DNA of 64,000 nucleotides from Miscanthus floridulus (GCF_019320115.1 NC_089589.1:26388487-26452486); one strand, 5' to 3'; shown: positions 35,447 to 48,369, counted from the first letter of the stretch. Notes: generated from the letters alone by a model not told the origin. Numbers and translations are program-made.

Positions 35447-35479
<33 letters not shown>

Positions 35480-36370
35480 TGCCCCTGAATATGCATTGTT
35501 ACCAGTGTCTTTTCGCACTAATATCCACTGTTAGGAGTTTTGTTTTCCCGCATATCTACTGTTAGCAGTGTGTGTTGTTCCTGTTTGTAGTTGCATGGAC
35601 TAGGTAACTCAAATGTATAGTAGCATTTTTTTTGACACGTCAATTCCTATATACAATTGTATATAGGAACAATACATTGTAGTACGCAAACATATATGAT
35701 CATATTTCGATGCATTCAAAAACTGATATAATAAATCTCTAATCTGTATTGCCATTCTGTACTCACAACATAATACACAATTATCCAGTGTCCAATGACA
35801 AGGTTCAGATGCCCAAATCAATAGCACGGTATCATCACTATAACCACCCATGAAACCTGCGCATTTGATGATTGAGCATTTTGCCTTTAGTCTGCCTTCA
35901 ATTCCACTGTGTGATACCATTTTTAATGAATGAAATTGCATTAGAAACTCTTGATCAGCACAAGAGCAGCAGCTAAAGCAAGCATCAAGATCTTCGAATA
36001 CGTCGTACTCTGCTACTCCTACATGCGACTCTGAAACCTGATGCTGATGCTCCTCCTGCTCTGCTCCTCCATTTGTTTATCGATCCATTCCAGCCAGCAT
36101 GTGGGAGAGAGAGACAAGACCATGTCATCCAAGGACGACAGATGGTCTTGTTTTACTGCTAGTGTCTTGTTCGATTTCAATATTCTTTATTTCTCGCTAC
36201 ATTTATATGTAACAAATTCTATAAGATTTGGCATCCTTTTCTGCTGGGTTGCACATTCTTTCTTCTCGGCCCGGCCGGCTGTGCCATGCCACCTACTGAA
36301 TACTGATGCTTCTTCTGAATCTTTTGAGCTCAACAGATTTCTCAACTCCACTGCTCTTGTCCTTTTTCAG
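35131..36370. other. Spacer with PPR 3' flank and C tract
   Basis: It contains the PPR 3' region and a C homopolymer. A palindromic ATTCCTATATACAATTGTATATAGGAA sequence lies at about 35642-35668. The missing first exon of the following transporter remnant was not found here. Confidence 0.4.
35448..35479 (+). repeat. 32-base homopolymer C tract
   Basis: An uninterrupted run of 32 C, 318 bp downstream of the PPR stop codon. It has the same length as the G tract at 15820-15851. Confidence 0.95.
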
Positions 36371-38509
36371 CTCTGCCAATCACGTCCATGTTCCTGTTCC
36401 TCTACTTCATGGTAAGCCTGCCATTCTCTTGGCATATTCCATCTCGTACTCTGAAATCATCTATGTTTTTTTTTTGCAAATAAAAGATGCAGATTTCCTT
36501 TTCTTTAATTTTCCCTAATGGTGATGAAACAGATAAGGGACCTGCATATTGCTCAGAGGGAAGAAGACATTGGATTCTATGCTGGTTTCCTCGGTACGGT
36601 TTTGTCACTCACGCAGTCACACCCAACCCAAGTGCTAATGGCTGACAAAAATCCATGCTTCCGTATACTTTTTTGTTTTTTCTGGTCCACGTGAAATCTC
36701 TTTCTCCTTTCCCTTTTTTTTTCTTTAGGCACGTCATATATGATCGGCAGAGGTGCCACGTCAGTCTTCTAGGGTGTGGTGGCAGATCGTATCAGGCGAA
36801 AGCCTGTGATAGCATTCTCAGTGTTTTCTGTGTAAGCGCTCGATCGATCTGTCTATATATCTTTCTTTACATAATGAAAAGCTACCACAAAAATGTATCC
36901 ATAATTAATCAAAGTATTGGGGGCTATCTAGCACAGGTATCTGACAAAGATCATTGTTTTCAACCATTTGGTTTACTTACTTTCACCTTCTCTGTCTTCC
37001 TTCCTTATTACCAGCCTGTCAAACAATATCCACATTTTTTTTTAAAGTGAATAATATCCACATCTGTTTCATGAGAAATCAGTATTTGGAAGGTAGCATT
37101 CCTTTCAACCAAAATTAAATTCTTTTAACACTAATTAAGCTGGAATTTTTTTTTTAATTTTATCTTCTTGTTCCAACATCATGCAGATTCCCATATTTAT
37201 TGCCATGTCTATGTATATCATTTTTCGCTACCTTGGTTTTCATAAGCTGTGTATGGCTCCCGGTAAGTATAACCTGCTCTATATATCAGTGTACGCTTTC
37301 AAATTTATTGTTGTAGTTGTAGTAATAATGTTGTCATGAAGGTTTTTTATGCGTTTTATGATTTTTTAACGCATAAATATGCCTTGTTGTTGGGACACTA
37401 AAATAGCCAAGTCCATGTGAATATACTATCCTACCTTATTAAATTACAGAAAATTCTGTTAGATAAATTTGTCCTTTGATGTCTGTCTTATTTCTATACT
37501 TGTCATTCATTGAGCAACTAAACAGGAGACCCTACATAAGCACAAAGGCCTTGAGAGAGCAGTTGAAATGGTAGAAGGTACTACAACTCAAGAAAGTACA
37601 GAGCCACCTAAGAAGAGCTTACTCAGAAAATGGCCATTGTAACATACTGTGTCTTCTCCCTTCATGACACCGCATATGTTGTGTACCACTTGCTGACTCC
37701 AACAGCTTCTACATTGAAATGGATCGTTCTAAAAGTTAGATAATGTTGCAATTCAACATCAGATATTTTCTCTATGGACCGTGAGTGACAGAAAATATGG
37801 CGGGCTTAGCTTTGCGTCTAAAGATGTGGGCCAAGTTCTTACGGTCGCAGGTAATTCCACTCCAACAAATTACTTTCCCAAATCATTTAAAAAATCTGAG
37901 GCATCCATTTGATCAGTTGTTTGCATTTCATGGTTTTAAAGTCTGTACACTGTAGTAGTAAATGCAATTTCTGGATTGTCAATTCTTAATCTCTACCTCA
38001 AATGTAGGTGCCAGTCTTCTAGTATTTCAAATCTTCACTTACCGTTGGATCGATAAAGTCCTTTGTCCAATCAACTCAACCCGAGTTTCATCGGTGAGTT
38101 ATTACAGTCACCATTATTATTGTTTGACATTTCGCAGTGTGTCCATTACTAAGTATTCCCTATTTTTTCTGTTCAAAATTGTTTGTAATTCTTATCAATT
38201 GACCATAAGCATTGCAGGCACTATCTATACGAATAATTGCTGCTTATCCCTTCATGACACACTTGTCAGGAATAAGACTTGATGTGCCGCTCTACATCGC
38301 GGCAATTCTCAAAAGCATTTTTGTAGTAAGTAGTTCATTATGTGTAAGCTCTGAGATTAAATACATGCACTCCTGTATAGAATTAAAAATTCAGGACCAA
38401 AAAATGCTGGTCATGTATTTTGCTTTACTATGCCTTTTTGCTTCATTCAAATGTTCAGCTTTGGGATACTAATGTTTGAGTATGTTGATCAGATCACTAG
38501 AGTTAGCGA

Positions 38510-38981
38510 TGTTAGAATTGATCTCATCCGTCTTGACCCAACGGTCGAGACGGACCCCTTGACCGCGTCCTGATCGGGGACGTCCAGCCATCTAGTGGCT
38601 AGTGGGCCCCCGTCGCACAGTGCCTATAAAGATGAGGTGGGGCAAAACGGCTTGGAAGACGAGGTTCACTGTCGCCGCCACAACCCCACCGTCTAACCCT
38701 AGTCCGATCACGAGGGAGGCACTGCCAGCGGCGGGAAGCACCACTGCCTTCGCCACCACCGCCAGTCTCCACCGCTACACCAACCGTCGCTGCCCGTGCG
38801 CAGAGCTACACCGACGAACCAGCGATGGCAGGGAGCTCCTCCAACCCCTTCGACGGTCAGATGCTCCTACATCTCTCTCTCTCTCTCTCCTTTCCCCGAA
38901 GCAAGCTCTAGGTCTATTTGATTCAATTAGTAAAGATATCACCCTCTGATCTACACCTAGATGGTCCAAAGAATTCTAACA
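38510..38981 (+). repeat. 5' LTR of the Copia element
   Basis: Starts TGTTAGAATTGATC and ends GAATTCTAACA. It differs from the 3' LTR at about a dozen positions plus a CT-repeat length change. Confidence 0.95.
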
Positions 38982-38982
38982 A

Positions 38983-38995
38983 TGGTATCAGAGCC
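38983..38995 (+). other. Primer-binding site of the Copia element
   Basis: TGGTATCAGAGCC lies one base after the 5' LTR. It is complementary to the 3' end of initiator tRNA-Met, as in most plant Copia elements. Confidence 0.93.
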
Positions 38996-41900
38996 AGTTC
39001 CCTAGGCGTGGATCTTGTCAGGGGCAAGAAACTGATTAGAAAAGAAAAGATAGACTAGATCCGTTCGGATCTGAGAAAAGAACAAACAGAGGGGTCTCAG
39101 ATCTCAAAGCCGAACCCTAACCCTAACTGGGTGAAGGAAAGGAGTAAGAAGAGGGCTCGGTTTCAAGAAGAACCCGAATCCGAGCTCAAACCCACGAATC
39201 AAACTCGGGGAAAAAGAACAGAGAATACCCGAAATCCTAACCCTAGCAAAGAATAGAGAGAAAGGGGAGGGGTACCCGTAACCCTAACCCTAACCCTAGC
39301 AAGAAGAGGACGGAGAGGGAGGAATCCCTACCTCGCATGGGCAGATCGCAACCGCCGACGCGCGGGAAGAACCCCAAGCTGTAGCCTCGCTGGCGTTCCG
39401 ACGCGCCACGCGAGCGAGCTTAGGGCATCACCACAAAGCCGCTCGACGGCGGCGTGCTCAGCCTAGGGCGAGCGCGCGCACCGGCGAGGGGCCCCATGGC
39501 GGCGCCACCACTCCCAATGCGCCCGTCGTGGCATCATCGTCCTCTGCGGTCGGCGGCGGCTGCTATGCGTGCGAGAGAAGCGGAGCATGGAGAGAGAAGG
39601 CCAGGGTGCAAATGGACTTAGGGTTTCAAGGGGAGGCCACTCGTGCCGGTTTTGTTCGCGCGAAATGCAAGGATGACCGTTTGATCAAGATCGACGGCTG
39701 GCGGCAATCGGGCTGGCTCCAGGCCTAGGCGGGCGCGCGTGGAGGACAGCTTTGCCAGCCCAGGCCCAGGTTGTGGCCTGGGTAGGAGATGCAGGCGCGC
39801 GAGCAAAGCTGGGCCGGGCCGTTTTGCCGGTTGGGCCACAACGCAGTAAAGAATTAAGCCATTTTTCTTTTTCTAATTTTCCAGTAAAATGCAATTTCCT
39901 AGAAAATGATAAATGGCTCAAAGAAAATTGAAAAAGAGAATTTTTCTATGGGTAAAATTCAACAATTATGTTCATAGTTCCCGCTGCAAAGATTGTTTTA
40001 TACTCCGATTAAATTTTGGATTATTTTAATTGGAGGAATAGTCGGTTTATAGTTAAGATAAATTATAATATTGTTATTTTCTGACCAACGTTGATGATAA
40101 CAATATTATAAGTTTATTTATGAGTTTAAGTTTAAAGTTAAATTATGGTATTGTTATTTTCTGACCAACGTTGATGATAACAATATTATAATTCTATGAG
40201 TTTTATGTTTAAAGTTTAAATCTCTGATAAATTTTGCATCAAAGTGACCAATTTTTCAGAGAAAAGATAAAGATCAAGGAATGCTCTTAAACTAGAGAAA
40301 TGTATTTTCATGTTTCCACTGCAATGAAGTTGATTGTCTTCTAATTAAATTCGAACCAACGGGAGAATTTAATTTTGAGGAGCAGTTCTATGTTTTCAAG
40401 GTTATTGAGGTTCTATACGTTAATTCCATCTCTGCCCAACGGTGATGTGGAATTAATGTAGAAGAATGATGTTTTATTCTATTTCTGCCCAATGGTGATA
40501 TAGAATAGAATATAAAGATTTCAAAGTTTAATGAGCATTATTGTTGAATATTTTTTCAGACAAAAGACCTCCATGCTTTCATTCTTGAAGGCAGTAAGAG
40601 AAATGAGCTGGGTACTTATGACTCAGATGATGAAATGCCTAAGGGCAAGTTATGTATGAAAGAATGCCATTATTTAAGGGACTGTGTTCTCTTTAAAGAA
40701 TGGCTTCAAAAGAAAAGAATTCTAGGATATTGATCCAAGAAAAGAGATAGATCAATGAGAGTCTTCATTGAGAAATGTCTTTTATGTACTCTCTGTAAAG
40801 AAGAATTTATTTTCAGTTTCACTTATGAGAGTTGTAAAAGTCATATACATGTTTAATTTAACCAACATTGGATTAAACATGTGTGTTAAAAGAATATTCG
40901 GATTTATTTCTGAATTTGATGATTGAACACGAGTCAATCCTGGCATTTATGTCCGTTTAAGGGAATTATCTCGCATGACGGTAAAAGTTTGTGATAGTAC
41001 CCGCATGACGGGAAAAGTTTGAGAAAATACCCACATGGCGGGGTAAAGTTGGCATAGTACTTATCACGCATGGCAGGAGAAGGATGTGATGACTCATGTG
41101 CTCTAACTGTATCCCGCACATGGAGAGAAGTTTGGGGTAGCTCTTATGCTATCCTAATACTGATCGTACACTCTGATTGTGTCATGGTCATTAAGTACTC
41201 AATGAGTTTAAGAACAAAAGAAAGTTGCATGTGAACCAAAAGATAAGAATGATATGTAAGCGTGACTTGCAGAAGTATTGATAATAATAGACTATGTTGA
41301 GTTTTGAAGTGTAATGAGGAAAATGTACTCCCATACGAATTTTGTTTGCATGATGTAATCATGTGGATGAAGTAAGTAATTAAAGTTTCATCATTCACAA
41401 GAGTTCTGAATGTTTTTCGAAATTGTGGTAGAAAAATTCATACCACATTTCGAGGAGGAGAAATGTGAGATTAATTAAGAAAGATACTTCCCCATACTTC
41501 AGATAATGCAATGCATACTATACATTGAAGGTAAAAGTGGTCTATAAAAGATGAATGTGATCGTTGAGGGAGTAAGACGGTCATAATAACGATACCCCTA
41601 AAGTAAAGAAATAGCTAAATTCCTAGACCTTTTTACAGTTCCGATAGGAAGATAGCATAGTCAGCTAGTATTCATATTGGACGAGTTCAGAGTTATCAAG
41701 GCAGTGCTAAACGAGCCATATGAGGTTTTAGCAGATTAAACCCAAAATTAGAAATTTGAAGATACACCATCTTTACAGAAGATAGAGTAATCTAGGGGAG
41801 CATGGTATGTAGATACCTAAGGCTTGAATAGAAGTGGGATTACATATCCACTACAGTGTTTTAGAGCAACAAATTGCTTAATACATGTTGATGTTGTATG

Positions 41901-42149
41901 ACATATACAACACCTGATGTTAGCTCTTAAAGAAGATGAATAAGTAAATAAGGATCTTGTGATATAGGAGGCTATAGAACAATTGCCTTTTGGCAATGAA
42001 GAGTAATAATAGCCCCATATGAAAGAAGTGCCACGAGGTCCCAGAAGGTCTCAAAGAATAAGAAAATCAGATATTTCTGGTGACTAAGGAGTCAATGTTA
42101 AGAAAGAAATTCAAATGAAGGGTAATTCCACCTCATTTGAAAAAGCCAT

Positions 42150-43640
42150 GAGAGGCGTTCACTTGTCTAAATGGCAAGAAGCAAAGGAAGATGAAATGAA
42201 ATCGATAAATACCAACGATGTTTGGGACTTAGAAGAAATTCCTAATGGAGCCAAAACAGTAGGCTATAATGGGTCTGCAAGACAAATGTGACTCCAAAGG
42301 AAATATGGAAAGCTATAAAGCGCCACTTGTGGCGAAATGATTTACACAAAGAGAAGAAATAGATTATAATGAGAATGCAACGATTCTTTTAGAATCATAA
42401 TGGCGTTAATGTCACACTACGATTTACAGTTACATCAGAAAGATGTAAAGACACATTCCTCAACGGGGATTTGTATGAAAAAGTTTACATGGCATAACTT
42501 AAAAGGTTTTGTCGTGGAAGAAAAAGAACGTAAGGGATGTTGCCTGAAGAAATCTATTTATGAATTAAAGCAAGCTTCAAGACATTGGTACTTGAAGTTT
42601 GACAGTACAATAAGAAAATTTGGGTTTAAAGAGAATATAGAGGACAATTGTATTTATGCAAAGTTTAAATATGGGAAATTTATTTTCCTAATCCTGCATG
42701 TGGGTAGCACCTTACTCGCTAGTAGTGGTGTTAATCTACTATTGGAGAAGAAACAGTTCTTGTCCTCAAGTTTCAATGAGAATGATCTTGGTAAAGCGTC
42801 ATTCGTTTCAGAAATTGGAACTTACCGAGACAAAAGGAAAAGGGGTATTAGAACTATCTCAAGTGTATACTTAGAGAAGATTCTAAAGAAATAAAGTATA
42901 TATGTGGGTAAACCTGCGCCTGTTCCTATAGTAAAGGGTAATAGTTTTGGGAACTTTCAGTGTTCCAAGAACCAATGTGAGATCAAAAGGACGTCCTATA
43001 TGCTTTAGCTGTTGGAAGCTTAATGAGTGCTTATAAGTAAGAACTTACCCTGACATAGTTCATGTATCCGGGATGTTTTGGCAGAAGTCCGATCCAGATA
43101 TAGATCACTGGAATGGAGTTGAGAATGTTTTGCAATTGTGCAAAGATTTATAGGCCTCATGGTGAGTAAGAAAGAATAAGTACTCTCAAATAGTTGTGGG
43201 TACAAATGTTAAATTTTGACGAGATGTTTAGTGAAACCCACATAGTAGCTAACACTCGCAGTTGGAGTTTTATTGTGGAAAAGCTCCAAAGAAACAGTTG
43301 TGGTGTCATCAAAGATGCATACCCATAGTATAGCTTGTTATGAGGCTTAAGGACAGGCGAAATGGTTAAAAGAACTTACACCCGGAATTGATAATGGTAT
43401 ATAACAGCAATAACTATTTAAGTAGTTCGCTCCTATAACAACGGATCAAGTGTGCTGCCAAACACATTGACGTTAAAGTTATACGTTGTGAAGGAGAAAG
43501 TCTGGAGTCATACTAAAAGTATTGAACATAAAAGTAACAAGCAAATGCTTACGGATCCACGTACAAAAGGCTTACCACCCAGTGTGTTTAGAGAACACAC
43601 AGTCGACATGGGTTTATGGTATAGCCTATGATTTCCGGAC
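42150..43640 (+). pseudogene. Copia reverse transcriptase/RNase H remnant
   Basis: Pieces of the Copia pol C-terminal half are visible: SKWQEAKEDEMKSINTNDVW near 42165, YELKQASRHWYLKFDSTIRK near 42560 (family motif YGLKQASR), the region where the YVDD catalytic site should be reading HVGS instead (near 42700), and DPRTKGLPPSVFREHTVDMG near 43560, the usual RNase H end. Frames are broken between them and no integrase was recognised. It cannot encode a working enzyme. Confidence 0.85.
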
Positions 43641-43830
43641 AATAAAGGGTCCAAAAGTTAAAGAATCTGTTTCAGAACAGATATGTGTATTGTAGCTGTT
43701 AAGTCTATCGGCGATTGACCGTGACGATGAAGCATGCTCTATACACTAATATGTGATGGAACAAATAAAAGTGAAAGGGATTAAAGTCAAAGTTTAAAGT
43801 TAAAGTATGAGTTGAGATCAAGGGAGAGAA

Positions 43831-44297
43831 TGCTAGAATTGATCTCATCCGTCTTGACCCAACGGTCGAGACGGACCCCTTGACCGCGTCCTGATCGGGG
43901 ACGTCCAGCCATCTAGGGCTAGTGGGCCCCCGTCGCACAGTACCTATAAAGAGGAGGTGGGGCAAAACGGCTTGGAAGACGAGGTTCACTGCCGCCGCCA
44001 CAACCCCACCGTCTAACCCTAGTCCGATCACGAGGGAGGCACTACCAGCGGCGGGAAGCACCACTGCCTTTGCCACCACCGTCGGTCTCTACCGCTACAC
44101 CAACCGTCGCTGCCCGTGCGCAGAGCTACATCGACGAACCAGCGATGGCAGGGAGCTCCTCCAACCCCTCCGACGGTCAGATGCTCCTACATCTCTCCCT
44201 CTCTCCTTTCCCCGAAGCAAGCTCTAGGTCTATTTGATTCAATTAGTAAAGATATCACCCTCTGATCTACACCTAGATGGTCCAAAGAATTCTAACA
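43831..44297 (+). repeat. 3' LTR of the Copia element
   Basis: Starts TGCTAGAATTGATC and ends GAATTCTAACA; near copy of 38510-38981. Confidence 0.95.
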
Positions 44298-45118
44298 ACC
44301 GACACTTCACTTCTGCAAAACAATGCTGTGGTACATGTCCAACTTATGCCAGTTCTACTGATTATCATCCAATGTCCTTCCAAGAACTGATCAATAATTG
44401 TTATCAGTGTTGGTGTCAATATGTCAGATAAACATAACATCTGAATCGGATGCTATCTGCAGCCACAAGAACAAAGGGGCGCTGCTAACGGAATAGCTGC
44501 AACGGCAATGTCTCTGTCCAAGGCGTTCGCTCCAGCTGGAGCAGGCATCTTGTATGTACAAGCTAGCAGTGGTACCTAACTGGCTAACCCTCCTGTTATT
44601 CACATAATGCTCGTCGCGGTCTTGAAAATGTTGCTAGTTTTTAGTCTATCATTCCTAGCTAATTATTAGTGATTGCTTGTTGTGTGATAAGCACGAAAGC
44701 ATAGGCCAGACAGGACAAGCTAGTGTATGTATATGTACTACATGTTTTTTTGAACAAGAAGCTCACGGCTGAAATAAACGCTTTGGTTGTAGGTTCTCAT
44801 GGCCACAAAAGTGCCAGCATGCCGCGTTCTTTCTAGGTAAACCTATATATATACACGCAGTTTTGCCAGTACTGCCATCCCAATTTTACATTATATAACC
44901 TTACTAGTAGTTACTGCAATAAAACCATATTTTTCACAGATGGTGTTTCTGCTCCTGAATCTGGCAGAGGTCATCGGGCTGGTGCTCACCTTCAAACCCT
45001 TTCCTTGCGATCGGTCCGCAGCAGTACAAACAATGAAAGCATGCATGTAGAGGTAGCTAGTAAGTATGTGGCAACATGAACATGAAGCAGAAGTATGGTT
45101 GTCGCAAAAAAAAAAAAG

Positions 45119-46154
45119 GGTAAAGTACACTTTTCAACCCTCAACTCGCGCCGAAGTTCGATTTTCAACCTTCAACTATGAAACCGGTTAAGAAACACCC
45201 TTCAACTATCAAAACCGGATAAATTTGGTCCTCGGCTGGTTTCAAAAGTGGTTTTTTATTTTCGGGAGGCGCCGAAATTTTATATTATTTTTTTGAGCAT
45301 CTTAACGTCCTCAAATGAAAAAACTCAAAACTACAAAGTTGTAGATCTCATTGAGAGCTACAACTTTGGTATAAAAAGTATTCTCATTTAACTCTATACA
45401 AATAATATATTAGTGCTCTAATCCGGTAAGCGCTAGTAGACGATTATTATGGTGCTGAAATTTTATATTATTTTTTTGAGCATCTTACTGTCCTCAAATG
45501 AAAAAAAATTAAAACTATAAAGTTGTAGATCTCATCGAGGTCTACAATTTACATATAAAAATTATCTTCATCCGACATCGTATTGAAGGGTTATGATTTT
45601 TCAAAAGTTAAGTCTCGTCACGCCACAGTATTGTTTTGTCGCGTGACAAGACTCAACTTTTGAAAAATCATAATCCTTTAATACGATGTCGGATGAAGAT
45701 AATTTTTATATGTAAATCGTAGACCTCGATTAGATCTACAATTTTATAGTTTTAATTTTTTTTTCATTTGAGGACAGTAAGATGCTCGAAAAAATAATAT
45801 AAAATTTCAGCACCATAATAATCACCTACTAGCGCTTGCCGCATTAGAGCACTAATATATTATTTGTATGGAGTTAAATGAAAATATTTTTTATACCAAA
45901 GTTGTAGCTCTCAATGAGATCTATGAGATCTACAACTTTGTAGTTTTGAGTTTTTTCATCTGAGGACGCTAAGATTCTCAAAAAAATAATATAAAATTTT
46001 GGCGCCTCCCAAAAATAGAAAACTACTTTTGAAACCAGCCGAGGACCAAATTTTTCCGGTTTTGATAGTTGGAGGGTGTTTCTTAACCGGTTTCATAGTT
46101 GAAGGTTGAAATCGAACTTCGGAGCAAGTTGAGAGTTGAAAAATGTACTTTACC
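45119..46154. mobile_element. 1 kb fold-back element
   Basis: The whole element is a near-perfect inverted repeat with arms of about 500 bp. The ends are GGTAAAGTACACTTTTCAACC and (inward) GGTAAAGTACATTTTTCAAC. The arms meet near 45625 around a short loop (CGCCACAGTATTG). Within each arm, sequence blocks such as AAATTTTATATTATTTTTTTGAGCATCTTA occur twice. It lies in A-rich flanks, so the target duplication is unclear. The 15-bp string GAAGCAGAAGTATGG occurs on both sides (45083-45097 and 46180-46194). No coding capacity. Confidence 0.85.
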
Positions 46155-46253
46155 AAAAAGAAAGAAAAAAGAAAAAAGAAGCAGAAGTATGGCGTAGCGT
46201 GCGTGCCAGGTGCCATGCATGCTGTCAGTGCATACGTACACAAGACTTAAAAA

Positions 46254-46501
46254 TAGCCCTTAGTTTAGTTCCACCCTAATATCCCAAAAAGTGTTACAGT
46301 ATCTGTCACATCGAATGTTTGCGGCCCATGTATGTAGCATTAAATGTAGACGAAAAAAAACTAATTGCATAGTTTGGTGGAAAATTACGAGACGGACGTT
46401 TTAAGCCTAATTAATCCATATTTGAACACTATTTGCCAAATAAAAACAAACATACTATAATAACCCCAAATTTCAACTTCCTGAAACTAAACACACCCTC
46501 A
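46254..46501. mobile_element. MITE, degenerate, related to 6812-7154
   Basis: The left end CCTTAGTTTAGTTCCACC and the right end CTGAAACTAAACACACC are inverted. The core TCACATCGAATGTTTGCGG and ACGTTTTAAGCCTAATTAATCC match the larger MITE family. The borders are approximate. Confidence 0.6.
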
Positions 46502-47269
46502 GGTGTGCAACGGAATTCAGTGTGGAGGCCATCGTTTCCATGCCGTTTTTTACTTGTGTATTAAAAAAAACTGTTTAACTGTTTCGGTAAACGGGTTACT
46601 GTCTCGTTGGAGGGCACTCTGTTGTTGGCTATTACTAGCGTACTAGTAGTATTCCTAGTACTCGCTTAGTCATAATAATCAATTTTTAGAGTTATTTGAG
46701 TCAAATTATTTTGTGTTTGACTAGTTTTAATCAATGTTCGTAGCCCGTTTATACGCCATGTAAATGCTACACAACGATTTGCCATGTTTGTTTAATCAGC
46801 CGCTTATCTTGTTTATTAATCATCATTTGGTCCGTTTAAATGTCCCTTTAGTCTAAAAGTAGCTAAATAGTCCGCTTATCTTGTTTAGTCTGTTTAAATG
46901 TTTAGACTAGAACCGGCATAGCACTGGTTTTAATATCGTACTAGAACACAAGTTTTCAGAAAATTTGTCTTAGTACATATACACCTGAAATTTTGTTCTT
47001 TTTATATGAACTTTTCTAGATGTAGTTTGAATCTCAAACTTTAGGATAGTGTATATCTATAGACGCACTACAGATATGTACCGTTCCAAGTTTTTTCTTA
47101 AAACTACCAAGTATAGTTTTACGCGGTTTTCACGATTCCATCGAAAATATGGTTCGCACCAAATGTTTTCTCAATAGAATGGTTGGACTCATTGACCGTG
47201 AATACAGAAATTTCATACGAATCAATTTAGTTTCATAGAAAAATAAATGAATTAGAAAAAAAAATCATG
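46502..47269. other. Unassigned spacer
   Basis: AT-rich; contains loose repeats of CCGCTTATCTTGTTTA near 46800 and 46870. No gene seen. Confidence 0.3.
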
Positions 47270-48290
47270 TTAGGTCACTGTTACATCCACACGCCTATTC
47301 TTTACTTCTGGCAAAGGCTAGCATCCAGATGCCTGCGCCTCACACCTACACTGCTTCACGTGGGGCCCGCGTCGCTCCATGTCCCACGTGCGTACCGTGT
47401 CCCATGCTGCTCCGTGTCTTGTGCCCGTGCCGCTCCATCTCGATCTGCGCTCACACGATATCCCGCTCACGCCCCCTCCACACCCACGTGCATGCAGGCA
47501 GGCCCAGCAGCTACAGCAGGCGGCTGCCGCACATGGGTCCCACTGTAACATGTGCAACATCATATCTACTTTTGTAACATCTAACATCTAGAGGAAATAT
47601 TTTCAACATACGTCCGAAACAGTTGAAACACTTGCAACATACGTCTGAAAACACTTGCGAAACACAAAAAAAAACTTAAAAACCACGTGTGTAGCAATTG
47701 CAAACATTCAGATAAAACTACTTGTAACATACGTATGAAAACATTTGAAATACTTCCATATATATGCAACATCCAGATCTACTTTTGCAACATCCAGACA
47801 AAACACTTGCAAGATACGTCTGAAACAGATGAAATATTTGGAACATACGCTTGAAATATATGTGTATAGCTATTGCAACATATGCAACATCCCGATCTAC
47901 TTTTGCAACATCGATGTGAAACACTTGCAACACACCTCTAAAACATCTAAAACACTTCAAACATACGCTTGCAGCATGTGCCTTCCAGTGCAATATCACC
48001 TTGCTGCTTGGATGAATGGAGGCTTGTCGTTGTGGAGCTTGACGCCGGTGTGGAGGTAGGTGGCGGCGCATGGAGCTTGCATCGTCGGTGCCCTAGCGGA
48101 GGCACTGCGCTGGGCAAGCACCTACGCGAAAGCCGCGAGAGCAGCGTTGGACGAGCACCTGCGCGAGGAGCAACTGGCGAGCACGACGGCCTACTCGGCG
48201 AGCACCCCCTGCAGCACCCCTGGCGAGCAGCCAGGAGCCGACGAACACCCCTTGCCTGGCGAGCACCCCCTGGCTAGCAAGCACACGATT
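47270..48290. repeat. Repeat-rich block with CAACAT-type units
   Basis: From about 47540 to 47980, imperfect units on the theme ACTTGCAACATACGTCTGAAA and CAACATCCAGATCTACTTTT recur many times. The flanks are GC-rich. It resembles non-autonomous transposon sequence seen in grasses, but no ends could be fixed. From 48000 the DNA encodes a GC-rich stretch with repeated GGCGAGCACCCC motifs. Confidence 0.5.
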
Positions 48291-48307
48291 TCGAGATGGG
48301 AAGGAGA

Positions 48308-48312
<5 letters not shown>

Positions 48313-48364
<52 letters not shown>
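48313..48364 (+). repeat. (GA)n microsatellite
   Basis: About 26 uninterrupted GA units. Confidence 0.95.

Positions 48365-48369
<5 letters not shown>

Larger units (their letters stand above)
38510..44297 (+). mobile_element. Ty1/Copia LTR retrotransposon with decayed pol
   Basis: A 5.8 kb element with LTRs of 472 and 467 bp, a TGGTATCAGAGCC primer site matching initiator tRNA-Met, and a purine tract before the 3' LTR (43811-43830). Target duplication AGCGA/ACCGA (38505-38509 and 44298-44302), one mismatch. The long leader (38996-40600) contains short CCCTAA runs, and a gag-like remnant lies near 40560-40735. Pol remains only in broken pieces. It sits in a coding exon of the ZIFL pseudogene. 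Confidence 0.93.
36371..45050 (+). pseudogene. Zinc-induced facilitator-like (ZIFL) MFS transporter, decayed
   Basis: ZIFL proteins are 12-helix major facilitator transporters of the vacuole or plasma membrane, tied to zinc, potassium or phytosiderophore handling. Exon remnants with splice sites: 36371-36411 (LPITSMFLFLYFM), 36533-36593 (IRDLHIAQREEDIGFYAGFL), 36729-36831 (GTSYMIGRGATSVF), 37187-37262 (FPYLLPCLCISFFATLVF), 37526 on (ETLHKHKGLERAVE), 37766-37850, 38008-38093, 38218-38325, 38493 on (ITRVS), 44303 on (TSLLQNNAV), 44463-44551, 44793-44836 and about 44939-45050 (MVFLLLNLAEVIGLVLTFKP). Defects: no N-terminal exon, TAG at 36770 where a tryptophan is expected, loss of the exons after helix 3 except a GGYLAQ trace at 36920, a stop and small deletion after KWPL, and the Copia insertion in the exon at 38493. 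A clear pseudogene. Confidence 0.88.

Noticed and set aside
38602..38949. Open frame in the Copia 5' LTR, repeated at 43922-44227
   Set aside because: It is LTR sequence present in both repeats; no protein family resemblance.
39115..39300. CCCTAA-type runs that look like telomere repeat
   Set aside because: Only a few units, mainly six bases (CCCTAA) instead of the plant seven-base CCCTAAA, and inside the Copia leader region.
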